Shown here: in pieces, positions 24,927-32,713 of the stretch
Position numbering within the stretch: the first letter of the stretch is position 1
Layout: each line of letters begins with the position of its first letter
Source of the DNA: an uncultured Roseibium sp.
GTDB lineage: Bacteria > Pseudomonadota > Alphaproteobacteria > Rhizobiales > Stappiaceae
Assembly (NCBI RefSeq): GCF_963669205.1
Contig: NZ_OY769915.1
Span: 2,764,001-2,828,000 of the forward strand
DNA: 64,000 bases
Direction of reading: 5' to 3'
The notes under the pieces: generated by a model
What the model saw: only the letters and a program-made list of their open reading frames with translations
The model's database searches: none
What the model was told of the DNA's origin: nothing
Program-made: the position numbers and the translations under genes

Positions 24927-27641
24927 ATGCATAAACGGAAAAACCTGCTGGCTTTGATGCGGTCTGCAAAGGAGAGTGTGACGGGCCCGGTCACAAGTTT
25001 TCGCCGTGCCATGCGCGGAGGCGCAATCGGCCTCACTGTCGGTGTCCTGGCAGTCGTTACGCCGGCGTTGGCATCGACGGCTGACGATCCCGGGCGGCGA
25101 GTTGCACTGGTAATCGGAAACCAGGACTACGAATTCGTCGAGCCGCTCGTGAACCCGCTGAACGACACCAAGGAGATCACGCGGGTTCTGCGCGAAGCGG
25201 ACTTCGACGTGACGGTCGGTACGAACCTCAGCAAGAAGGAACTGGAAAAGGTCGTCCGGAGGTTCCTGCGCGAACTCAACGACGGCGACACCGCGCTTTT
25301 CTACTATTCCGGTCACGCGCTGCAGGTCGGCGACTCGAATTTCCTGTTGCCGGTCGATGCCAAGCTGTCGTCCCAGTACGATCTGGAGTTCGAAAGCCTC
25401 AAGGTCTCGCACCTTCTGGACTACATGAAGGCGGCGTCCAGCCTGCAGATCGTCATGCTCGACGCGTGCCGAGACAATCCGTTCGAAATCGGGAGCCTGT
25501 TCTGGGGTGAAGAGGAATATGCCCTGGGCAAGACCCGCGGTCTGCGCAGGATCCCGAACAAGCTCGGCAGTTTCATTTCCTACGCGACACGGCCCGGACA
25601 GGTTGCCTATGACGGAGAGGGGCCCATGAGCCCGTTCACGTCCTCCGTCGTCACAAATGCGCTGGATCCGTCTCTGGAGATCAAGGACCTGATGACTAAG
25701 GTCCGCGATGAGGTCGTGCGCAAGACCGGTGGCCAGCAAATCCCGTGGGAAGATTCGACACTCGTGACGAATTTCTACTTCGTGCCGCCGAAACCGGAGC
25801 CCATTGTCACCGCGCATCACCGGGTCAGTGTTCCGCTCACAAGCGACGCGAGCCCGCTTTCCATACCCGAACCCGTGCAGCCGGAAGGCGGCGCGATCGT
25901 CGCGACGCTGACCCTGTCTCCGGAAAAGGGCACGCTACGGCTGCCTGATGGCAGGACCGTGGGCGAGGGCGATACACTGGATGCGACGGAACTGGCGAGC
26001 CTCGAATTCCTGCCCGACGGGTCGGGAGCAGGCGATGTCGAACTGATCGGATACCAGGTCAAGGATGACTGGGGGGGCTCAGCCTCGGCGATTGCCTCCA
26101 TCACGGTTGTTCAGTCGGCCCCGGTTCCGGACGATGGTGCCAGGGAACGCGAGCGCAAGGAACGCCTTGAACAACTGGTTGCCTGGCTGTCGCAGACGTC
26201 CAAGGGCTCCGCGGTCGAGGCCGACATCGGCGTCGGCCCGGTGCAGGTCTATGCCGATGCGCCGGACGAAGGTTTGCCGGCGACGGATGATTGGCTGAAA
26301 GTGGTTTCGGTCGACAGTGATTTGCAGCTTTCCTCGGACGGACGGCTCCTGCGCCCGGGCGACCGGTTTCCAATGTCCGGTCTTTCCACCCTGACGGTGC
26401 GCCCGCAAATCGGTTCGGAAACGCAGGCACGGCGTTTCACGCTCGAATTGCCGGCCGAGGCTGGGAGCTCCGGTGAAACGTTGACCCAGATCGTGCAACC
26501 GCGCGTAACCCAGTGCGATCAGCTGGCGACGCAGCCTTTCGATCTTCAGGCGGTCACCGAGGGGCGTCTGGCCAACGATATCGACTCAGCGGCAGTGGAC
26601 AAGGCGTGTGCCGAAGCCATGACAGCGTATCCGGAGATAGGACGATTCGTATTCCAGCGCGGACGCGGAGCCTTTGCGGCCGGAGATCTCGTCGGGGCTG
26701 CGGATTACTTCCAGCAGGCCTACCAGATGGGCCATGTCCGCGCGGGCCAGGTTCTCGGCCGCATGTACTATCTCGGCGCAGGCCGTGACCGCAATCGCGA
26801 GAGGGCAGTCGAACTTTACAGCAGAGCCGCCAAACGCGGTGACGCATATGCCCTCCATTCGTTGGGCATGGCGCAGATCAAGGGCGAGGGCACAGAGCAG
26901 AACGAAAAGGCTGGTCTGGAAAAGCTGCTGCAGTCCGTCGAAGCCGGCCACACGTTTTCGTTCAATGCGATCGGCGGGTTCTACCTGAATGGCAACCACG
27001 TGGAAGAAAACGTCGACCGCGCGGTCTACTACTACAACCGTTCGGCGTCCCGCGAGGACATCTACGGTTACCTGAACATGGGCACGCTCTACCGGGATGG
27101 ACTGGGTACGCCGCAGGACTTCGGCGCAGCGCTTGGCTGGTTCAAGAAGGCCCATGAAGGCGGCCATCCCGCTGCGGGTACCGCGATCGGTCTTCTGTAC
27201 TTCAACGGCCAGGGCGTCGAAAAGAGCGAAGAAGAAGCGACCAGATGGTTCCGAGAAAGCGCGGAGCGCGGCGATGCCTGGGGTGCCTACAACACGGCCT
27301 GGATGCTCGGACAGCAATCCGGAGAAGCCGCGGGCCGCGACCGGATCCGAATGCTCGCGATGGCGGCCGTAGTCGACCCGTCCTCTTCAGCGGCCGGAAA
27401 AGGCCGCGAGGACCTGAAGGGCGCCAACAAGCGCCTGAAGTCAATGGTGCTGCAGCAGGCGCTGACCGATCTTGGGTTCGAGCCCGGACCGGTCGACGGC
27501 CAGCCCGGCCGCAAGACCAGGGATGCGTTGAACAAGTTTTTCAGCAGTTCGGATCTTTCGCCTGTTCAGGGCGACGAGGCCCTGATTGCCCTTGTGAAGT
27601 ACCAATGGGAACAAAGCCGTCCCAGATATGATTTGTTCTGA
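24927..27641 (+). CDS. Exported caspase-fold (C14) protein with Sel1 repeats and a PG-binding-like C-terminus
   Basis: A 904-residue protein with an N-terminal signal or anchor (hydrophobic GGAIGLTVGVLAVVTPALA, residues about 30-50). The caspase/metacaspase domain (about 55-290) has a catalytic dyad of His130 (YYSGHALQVG) and Cys181 (MLDACRDNPF). Next is a Pro-rich Ig/cadherin-like stretch (about 300-400), a second beta region to about 520, several Sel1-type repeats (about 570-830) and a C-terminal QALTDLGFEPGPVDG that resembles a PG_binding_1 motif (about 850-890). It probably works in the periplasm, in protein assembly or proteolysis near peptidoglycan. It is first of an operon with a lipoprotein and a second caspase, behind a perfect CRP site. 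Confidence 0.85.
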   Translation: MHKRKNLLALMRSAKESVTGPVTSFRRAMRGGAIGLTVGVLAVVTPALASTADDPGRRVALVIGNQDYEFVEPLVNPLNDTKEITRVLREADFDVTVGTNLSKKELEKVVRRFLRELNDGDTALFYYSGHALQVGDSNFLLPVDAKLSSQYDLEFESLKVSHLLDYMKAASSLQIVMLDACRDNPFEIGSLFWGEEEYALGKTRGLRRIPNKLGSFISYATRPGQVAYDGEGPMSPFTSSVVTNALDPSLEIKDLMTKVRDEVVRKTGGQQIPWEDSTLVTNFYFVPPKPEPIVTAHHRVSVPLTSDASPLSIPEPVQPEGGAIVATLTLSPEKGTLRLPDGRTVGEGDTLDATELASLEFLPDGSGAGDVELIGYQVKDDWGGSASAIASITVVQSAPVPDDGARERERKERLEQLVAWLSQTSKGSAVEADIGVGPVQVYADAPDEGLPATDDWLKVVSVDSDLQLSSDGRLLRPGDRFPMSGLSTLTVRPQIGSETQARRFTLELPAEAGSSGETLTQIVQPRVTQCDQLATQPFDLQAVTEGRLANDIDSAAVDKACAEAMTAYPEIGRFVFQRGRGAFAAGDLVGAADYFQQAYQMGHVRAGQVLGRMYYLGAGRDRNRERAVELYSRAAKRGDAYALHSLGMAQIKGEGTEQNEKAGLEKLLQSVEAGHTFSFNAIGGFYLNGNHVEENVDRAVYYYNRSASREDIYGYLNMGTLYRDGLGTPQDFGAALGWFKKAHEGGHPAAGTAIGLLYFNGQGVEKSEEEATRWFRESAERGDAWGAYNTAWMLGQQSGEAAGRDRIRMLAMAAVVDPSSSAAGKGREDLKGANKRLKSMVLQQALTDLGFEPGPVDGQPGRKTRDALNKFFSSSDLSPVQGDEALIALVKYQWEQSRPRYDLF

Positions 27642-27659
27642 TTTCTTAAGGAGGAATAG

Positions 27660-27944
27660 ATGAAACACATTAGACTAGCATTGCCCTCAGCAGGCTTGAT
27701 GGCGCTGTTCCTCGCCGGGTGTGCGACACAGCCCACGGTATCGACAGGTGCGGATCCGATACCCGCAACGCCTTCAGTGGCGACCACGACCTCGACTGCG
27801 CCTGCCGCTGCACCGGCGGCCGCGACCCCGGTGTCTGACCCGATCAATGACCCGCTCATCCGCGACAACGACAATGGTGGCGGCGGCGGTGGCGGCGGCG
27901 GCGGCGGTGGACCGGGCGGCGGCGGCGGCGGCTCCTGGGGCTGA
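27660..27944 (+). CDS. Small Gly-rich lipoprotein between two caspase genes
   Basis: A 94-residue predicted lipoprotein. A signal peptide ends in a lipobox (LFLAGC, Cys at about 21), then a Ser/Thr/Pro/Ala-rich linker, a short conserved-looking PINDPLIRDND stretch and a C-terminus that is almost all Gly (about 22 of the last 30). AAGGAGG precedes the ATG. It lies 18 bases after the first caspase gene and 25 before the second, so an operon is likely. Function is unknown. It was considered as TssJ but is too short and lacks a folded domain. Confidence 0.72.
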   Translation: MKHIRLALPSAGLMALFLAGCATQPTVSTGADPIPATPSVATTTSTAPAAAPAAATPVSDPINDPLIRDNDNGGGGGGGGGGGGPGGGGGGSWG

Positions 27945-27969
27945 TCTCGCACCACTGGTGAGGCTGTTG

Positions 27970-29592
27970 ATGAACGTGTTTTCGAAGGTGGCCCTGGTTC
28001 TCAGGGCGCTGCGCTCGCTCTGTTGTGCGGTCCCGATCCTCTTTGTCCTTCATCCGGCTGCGGCCGGAGAATGGCGGGCGCTGGTGATCGGGATCGACGA
28101 CTATGAACATGTTTCACCGCTCAAGGGCGCTGTGAACGATGCCAGGGACATTGCGGAAACGCTGCAGGCTGCCGGTGTCGAGGACCTTCAAACCCTTTAC
28201 GACGGTGCCGCGACGAGAGATGCCATCCTGACCGCCTGGCAGGGGCTGATCGAACGGTCGGCAGAGGACGATGTCCTCGTGCTGTCCTATGCGGGGCACG
28301 GAGCGCAGGAGGAGGAATGGGTCGAGGGCTCGGAAGCAGACGGGCTTGACGAAGTGTTTCTTCTCGCGGGATTCGATGTTTCCGCACCGGGCAATGCCGA
28401 AAGGCTGCGCGACGACGATCTTTCGGCGATGCTCAGGGCGGCCGGCGACAGGAGCGTGCTCGTGCTCGCCGACAGTTGTCACTCCGGCACGATGACGCGA
28501 TCCATCGATCCCAGGATCGTCCGGCTTGGCACGCGGCTCGTCGGATTGCCACCCTTCGAAAATGACCTCTTGAGATCACGTCCGAGCCATCCGTTGTTGC
28601 AGCGGCAAGAAGGCGACGGGTCCGACCTTCAGGAGCTCGCAAACGTGATCTATGTCGGCGCGACCGTCGACGGCCAGGTGATTCCCGAACTCATGATCGC
28701 GGGCGAACCCAGAGGTGCCTTGAGCTGGTCCTTCGCGCGCGGTGTCGAGGGACGGGCCGACCTCGACCGGGACGGCGGCATTTCCATGGAGGAACTGACC
28801 CTGTTTCTCAAGGAAACCGTGCGCGTCGCGACCGAAGGCCGGCAGACGCCGAGCCTGACGGTTGGCGGCGGCTCTCGCGCGGCGGTTCTTCCGCGGGTCA
28901 AGGACAACATCCTGGCACGCGGCACGACCGGACTGACCATCTCGGCCAGTACGGACATAGCACTTCCCGTTCTGAAGAACCTCAAGAAGCGCCATGGCGG
29001 TGCGGTGGAGATTGTCGACGATGGCAATGCCGACCTGTTCTGGGACGTGGAAGAAGGCGATGTCCTGACGAAATTCGGAGATATCGTGCTTCGCAACAGC
29101 GCCGGGAACGCCGACCGGTTTTCGCAGGTTGTCTCCAAATGGCTGTTTCTGTCGGAGCTTTACGCACTCTCGCGTGAGCGCAAACCGGTTGAAGGCACAC
29201 TGAGACCCGCAGTCGGGCATATTCCGGAAGGGTCACCGCTCAAGGTCGGGCTTCGGTCCGACGAAGCCGGCTTCATGGCCGTGTTCGCGTTGGAGGCGGA
29301 CGGCACCGTGCGTCTGCTTGCACCGAACAGGAAAGCGGACCCCTTGGGCGAGGATACCAAACTCGAGGCGGATGCGCCTTATGTGCTCAATCTGCGCGCA
29401 GCCTTGCCGTTCGGCGCCGATCATATCGTGCTGATCAGATCCCGTGAAACCATGCCGCAGCTGGTCGGTGTTCTATCCGCGATGGAGGGCAGGCCGCTGG
29501 ATCCCGCTCTTGCACCCAAATTGCTGAATTTGATCGGAAAATCTGCAGAGGCTGTCGGCATAACCGGGGTCTATACCGAACCTGCGGGCTAG
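27970..29592 (+). CDS. Exported caspase-fold (metacaspase-type) protein with DUF4384-like C-terminus
   Basis: A 540-residue protein with a signal peptide (residues about 1-33, ending AAAG-EW) and an intact caspase domain. The dyad is His110 (YAGHGAQ) and Cys170 (ADSCHSGTM), the classic metacaspase DSCHSG motif. An acidic DRDGGISMEE segment (about 263-272) resembles a calcium-binding loop. The C-terminal third (about 400-520) has EGSPLKVGLRSDEAGFMAVF, similar to DUF4384. The ATG at 27970 follows GGTGAGG; the in-frame region before it runs through the lipoprotein gene in another frame and is spurious. The stop TAG straddles the edge of a MITE. Confidence 0.88.
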   Translation: MNVFSKVALVLRALRSLCCAVPILFVLHPAAAGEWRALVIGIDDYEHVSPLKGAVNDARDIAETLQAAGVEDLQTLYDGAATRDAILTAWQGLIERSAEDDVLVLSYAGHGAQEEEWVEGSEADGLDEVFLLAGFDVSAPGNAERLRDDDLSAMLRAAGDRSVLVLADSCHSGTMTRSIDPRIVRLGTRLVGLPPFENDLLRSRPSHPLLQRQEGDGSDLQELANVIYVGATVDGQVIPELMIAGEPRGALSWSFARGVEGRADLDRDGGISMEELTLFLKETVRVATEGRQTPSLTVGGGSRAAVLPRVKDNILARGTTGLTISASTDIALPVLKNLKKRHGGAVEIVDDGNADLFWDVEEGDVLTKFGDIVLRNSAGNADRFSQVVSKWLFLSELYALSRERKPVEGTLRPAVGHIPEGSPLKVGLRSDEAGFMAVFALEADGTVRLLAPNRKADPLGEDTKLEADAPYVLNLRAALPFGADHIVLIRSRETMPQLVGVLSAMEGRPLDPALAPKLLNLIGKSAEAVGITGVYTEPAG

Positions 29593-29855
29593 GGTGAGGA
29601 CCCATTCATTTGGATGAATTGGCAGGGATGAATTTGTTCGGATACGAGGCGCAAAGTTGCAGGAAACCGTCCGGTTTCCAAAGATTTGCAACGACGTTGC
29701 CGGGCAAATTCACCCTATCGCTCCGGGACGCAAAAACGGCTTCGATCCGCACCGTCAAACCGCTCAACCGGACAGGGAGCCCGCTTGCCGCGCTTTTCCT
29801 TGCAGCTCATCGCCGTTTGCTGCGCCAATTCAACCAAATTAATGAGTCCTGACCC
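29592..29855 (+). mobile_element. 264-bp MITE with TA-type ends, copy 2 (forward orientation)
   Basis: It starts GGGTGAGGACCC and ends GGACTC-type complement (GAGTCCTGACCC), giving about 32-bp terminal inverted repeats. TA is duplicated at 29590-29591 and 29856-29857. The 264-bp unit is the inverted match of 12234-12497, with substitutions only. The reading frames inside have no recognisable function. Without the element, the TA junction would restore TAG followed by TTCC, so the caspase stop is kept either way. Confidence 0.85.
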
Positions 29856-29882
29856 TAGTTCCTGCCACCCAATTCGCGTTTG

Positions 29883-29898
29883 TGTGACCAAGGCCACA
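29883..29898. promoter_or_regulatory. CRP-like palindrome (one mismatch) before the exported-protein/cyclase operon
   Basis: TGTGA-N6-CCACA differs from the CRP consensus at one base. It lies 93 bases before the FecR-like gene that precedes the CHASE2 adenylate cyclase, and directly after MITE copy 2. If used, cAMP-CRP could feed back on the cyclase operon. Confidence 0.5.
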
Positions 29899-29991
29899 TT
29901 CAATTCGCGATTTTCTGGTATCATTGCTTCAATTGGCGCTACGACTCCGAGTGGGTCCGTGCGCAACAAACCATTGACCCTGGAGACCGTC

Positions 29992-30672
29992 ATGAAAGAT
30001 TTGTTTAGTCGATTTGCAAGACGAAGTCTGAAACCGACCGGTTTGGCTGCCGCGTTCGGGCTTGGCACGATCGTGTCCGGTGCTGCGCTTGCAGATCCTG
30101 TTGCGCTTGTCCTCGATCGGTCTGAAGGGGTGTCCGTTTCGGCCTTTTCAGAGCTGATGCCGGGTGATGTGGTTGATCTTGGCGCATCGGGACACGTGGA
30201 TCTTCTGGATTATTCCGCTTGCCAGGAAGTGCGGATCAAAGCGGGGACCCTGACGGTATCCTCGGGCGGCTTCGTGGTTGATGGCGGCGAAGAAAAGGTC
30301 CTGCGCGCGGGCAACTGTCTGCAGGCCGACAGCGGAACCAGTTCGAGCGCTGCGGACAAGGGGCTGACCGTAACCTTGCGCGGGTTGACACTTGAGAACA
30401 AGAAAGCTGCCTCGCTGATGCTTCGTTTTGATGACAAGGCAAAAGATCAGTACGGCTCGGTTTTCGTCTCTTTCGGCGGAGGTGAGCCGAAGCGGTTCGA
30501 CGTGCTCGACAATATCGTAACGGAAATGCCGGAACGCGAAAGCGACGAAGATGCTGTTGAAGTCGAGCTTTTCCTGCAGGGAAAAGCGCCGGACTTTGGC
30601 GTTGAGATGCGCAAGATTACCATCGATCCGGCTCAGGTTGGCCGCAAAACCGCGGTCGTCCTCGTGAAATGA
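29992..30672 (+). CDS. Exported 226-residue FecR-like/unknown protein
   Basis: The N-terminus (MKDLFSRFARRSLKPTGLAA, then GLGTIVSGAALA) is a signal peptide with cleavage near ALA-DP at about residue 33. The mature part begins with a beta-rich segment VALVLDRSEGVSVSAFSELMPGDVVDL that resembles the FecR-type fold. Two Cys (about 75 and 107) could form a disulfide. The C-terminal acidic part ends at the cyclase start with an ATGA overlap, so the protein and CHASE2 cyclase are translationally coupled. This pattern (an exported FecR-like partner beside a CHASE2 protein) suggests a ligand or partner for the periplasmic sensor domain. I do not recognise the gene. Confidence 0.7.
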   Translation: MKDLFSRFARRSLKPTGLAAAFGLGTIVSGAALADPVALVLDRSEGVSVSAFSELMPGDVVDLGASGHVDLLDYSACQEVRIKAGTLTVSSGGFVVDGGEEKVLRAGNCLQADSGTSSSAADKGLTVTLRGLTLENKKAASLMLRFDDKAKDQYGSVFVSFGGGEPKRFDVLDNIVTEMPERESDEDAVEVELFLQGKAPDFGVEMRKITIDPAQVGRKTAVVLVK

Positions 30673-32603
30673 AGTCAGGTGGCCGAATCGCCGATTCGGC
30701 CCTCGGCCGAAAGCAACTGGTCCTGCTGATTGCCGTGGTTGCATCTTTGGTCGGACTGGTGGTCGGCTTGTCGGCGAACAAGGCAATCTGGGAAGGCTGG
30801 GTGACGGACCGGCTCTTCCAGCTTCGCGCCAATTACAGCCATTCCGGCCAAACCGCATCAGCTCCGGTTGCCGTGGTTGGCCTGGATCAGGCCTCGCTGG
30901 ATTCCGAGCGTCTTTCCCGTATTCCTCGTGTCCTGATGACCCCGGTGATGGCCGAAGCGGGGCAAGCCGTGATTGACGCGGGTGCGACGGCTGTCGGCTT
31001 TGATTTCGTGTTTGCCTACAGTGCCGACTCCTTCGTCGATCCCAGCACCGGAGAGGCACGGTTGAGCGGTTTTGACAGGCCGTTTCAGACCTTTGCCTAT
31101 CGGAACCGGGGCAAGGTTTTCATTGCACATACCGAAATAGGCGTTCCGCACCGCAGCTTTACCGCGGCGATCGGTGCCGGAGGCGTCCGTTCGGTGATCG
31201 TTTCCACCGACAATGACGGCATCGTGCGCAAACATACGCCGCAGCTTCCGCTCGACGATTCTTCACATCTCATCGATGCTCTGCTCGGGGCCGCGGGGTC
31301 GGATGTGTCGGAAGCATTCGTTTCGGTCCCGACGTCAAGACTTGCGACCTCATTGCCTTACATGTCCCTGATCGACGTCCTGATGCTGAGCCAAAGCGAG
31401 GAGGGACGCGCGGCATTGAAGAAATTTTCCTCCGGGCGAATCGTTCTCTTCGGCGGTTTGCTGCCCTTCGAAGACGAGCATCTCTACTCCGACCGGTTCC
31501 TGCCGCATGTCTCCGGAGCAGACGTTGAAACCGGTCCGGGTGGAAGACCGCGCGTTCAGCCGCAGACCGCAGGTGTTTTCATTCTGGCGGATGTGATCGG
31601 TGCCGCGCTTTCCGACCGCTATGCCGTTGCGCCGCCACGAGGGCTTCTCACGGCGTTGTCATTCGCCTTCGCGATCGCCGGCGCTGTTGCCGGGCTTTTT
31701 CTGCCACTCATGATTTTGCCGGTAATCGCAGTCCTGGGCATTGCGGCGGGTATCGGCGTGAGCCTCACCGGTCTGGAGGCCGGCGTCCTGATTGCCCCGG
31801 GTGTCGCACCTGTCAGCTGCGTGATGGCCATGGTCACGGCGGCCGTCGGCAAGGTGAGCATCCTTCAGCGCCGGCAAAGGTCGCTGGTCAGGCTGTTCGG
31901 CCACTACCTCGCGCCTGACGTGATCAAGCACATGGCAACTTCGGAACAACTGCCGGAACTCGGCGGAGAAACAAGGCACGTTGTCGTTGCGTTCATCGAC
32001 ATCGTCGGCTTCACCAAGATGTCCGAAAAGCTGGCTGACCGGGACGTCGTGCGCGTCGTCAATGCCTGTTTCGACAGGATCGGACAGACAATCACGAAAC
32101 ATCAGGGTTATATCGACAAATACATTGGCGATGCGATCATGGCGGTCTGGAACGCGCCCAACACGGTCGACAATCCCGAACAGTCCGCCGTCGATGCCGC
32201 GCATGAGATCATCGCGAGCCTCGACGAGATCAAGGAGATCACCGGAGAAGGGGGACTGGATCTCAGGATCGCCCTGAATGCCGGTCCCGTACTCGTCGGC
32301 GATATCGGCGGTGAGCACCGGCGGTCTTTCACCGTCATGGGGACAACGGTGAACACGGCCAGCAGGGTCGAATCCGTTGCCAAGGACAAAAAGGTTCGCC
32401 TCGCGCTCAGCCAATCGGTCGCGGACGGATTGCCCAAGCGGTACCCGTTACAGGAAATCTGGACCGGCCAACTGCGGGGATTGAGTACGGAGATTGCTGT
32501 CTATACGCTGGATGTGCCTGAAATATATATGGAAAAGAGCCCAGCCTCTGCCGATGACGAAAACCGGCAGCCAAAATCCAATCTTCTCGAGTTTCCGCGC
32601 TGA
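30669..32603 (+). CDS. CHASE2-domain class III adenylate/guanylate cyclase
   Basis: A 644-residue membrane sensor cyclase. An N-terminal TM (about 17-37) leads to a periplasmic CHASE2 domain (about 55-310). Three closely spaced TMs follow (about 320-400), then a cytoplasmic class III nucleotide cyclase domain (about 430-620). Metal-binding Asp are D444 (FIDIVGFTKMSE) and D488 (YIGDAIMAVW), and GTTVNTASRVES contains the transition-state Asn/Arg. Substrate choice (ATP or GTP) depends on residues not certain here; cAMP is more likely for this architecture. It is coupled by ATGA overlap to the FecR-like gene. Confidence 0.92.
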   Translation: MKSGGRIADSALGRKQLVLLIAVVASLVGLVVGLSANKAIWEGWVTDRLFQLRANYSHSGQTASAPVAVVGLDQASLDSERLSRIPRVLMTPVMAEAGQAVIDAGATAVGFDFVFAYSADSFVDPSTGEARLSGFDRPFQTFAYRNRGKVFIAHTEIGVPHRSFTAAIGAGGVRSVIVSTDNDGIVRKHTPQLPLDDSSHLIDALLGAAGSDVSEAFVSVPTSRLATSLPYMSLIDVLMLSQSEEGRAALKKFSSGRIVLFGGLLPFEDEHLYSDRFLPHVSGADVETGPGGRPRVQPQTAGVFILADVIGAALSDRYAVAPPRGLLTALSFAFAIAGAVAGLFLPLMILPVIAVLGIAAGIGVSLTGLEAGVLIAPGVAPVSCVMAMVTAAVGKVSILQRRQRSLVRLFGHYLAPDVIKHMATSEQLPELGGETRHVVVAFIDIVGFTKMSEKLADRDVVRVVNACFDRIGQTITKHQGYIDKYIGDAIMAVWNAPNTVDNPEQSAVDAAHEIIASLDEIKEITGEGGLDLRIALNAGPVLVGDIGGEHRRSFTVMGTTVNTASRVESVAKDKKVRLALSQSVADGLPKRYPLQEIWTGQLRGLSTEIAVYTLDVPEIYMEKSPASADDENRQPKSNLLEFPR

Positions 32604-32713
32604 TCGCATTTGGCCGTCTTTCGAAGCGACCGTTTTGCATCTGATGGCTTCATCCTGCATGATCGGCCCTGCAGCTGAAAACCAAGAGAAACTGCTGTAG
32701 CCGAAGGTGAGCG

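Noticed and set aside
27880..27935. GGC/GGT run as a regulatory or CRISPR-like repeat
   Set aside because: It encodes the Gly tail of the lipoprotein in frame; no spacers or regular units.
27660..27944. The Gly-rich lipoprotein as the missing TssJ
   Set aside because: It has a lipobox, but is only 94 residues, lacks a beta-sandwich domain and is 25 kb from tssM.
27721..27969. Upstream extension of the second caspase frame
   Set aside because: It runs through the lipoprotein gene in another frame and is Arg/Ala low-complexity; the ATG at 27970 has a good ribosome-binding site and signal peptide.
29610..29852. 80-codon frame inside MITE copy 2 (and its 92-codon equivalent in copy 1)
   Set aside because: It spans the whole repeat, including its inverted ends, so it reflects the element and not a gene under selection for a protein.
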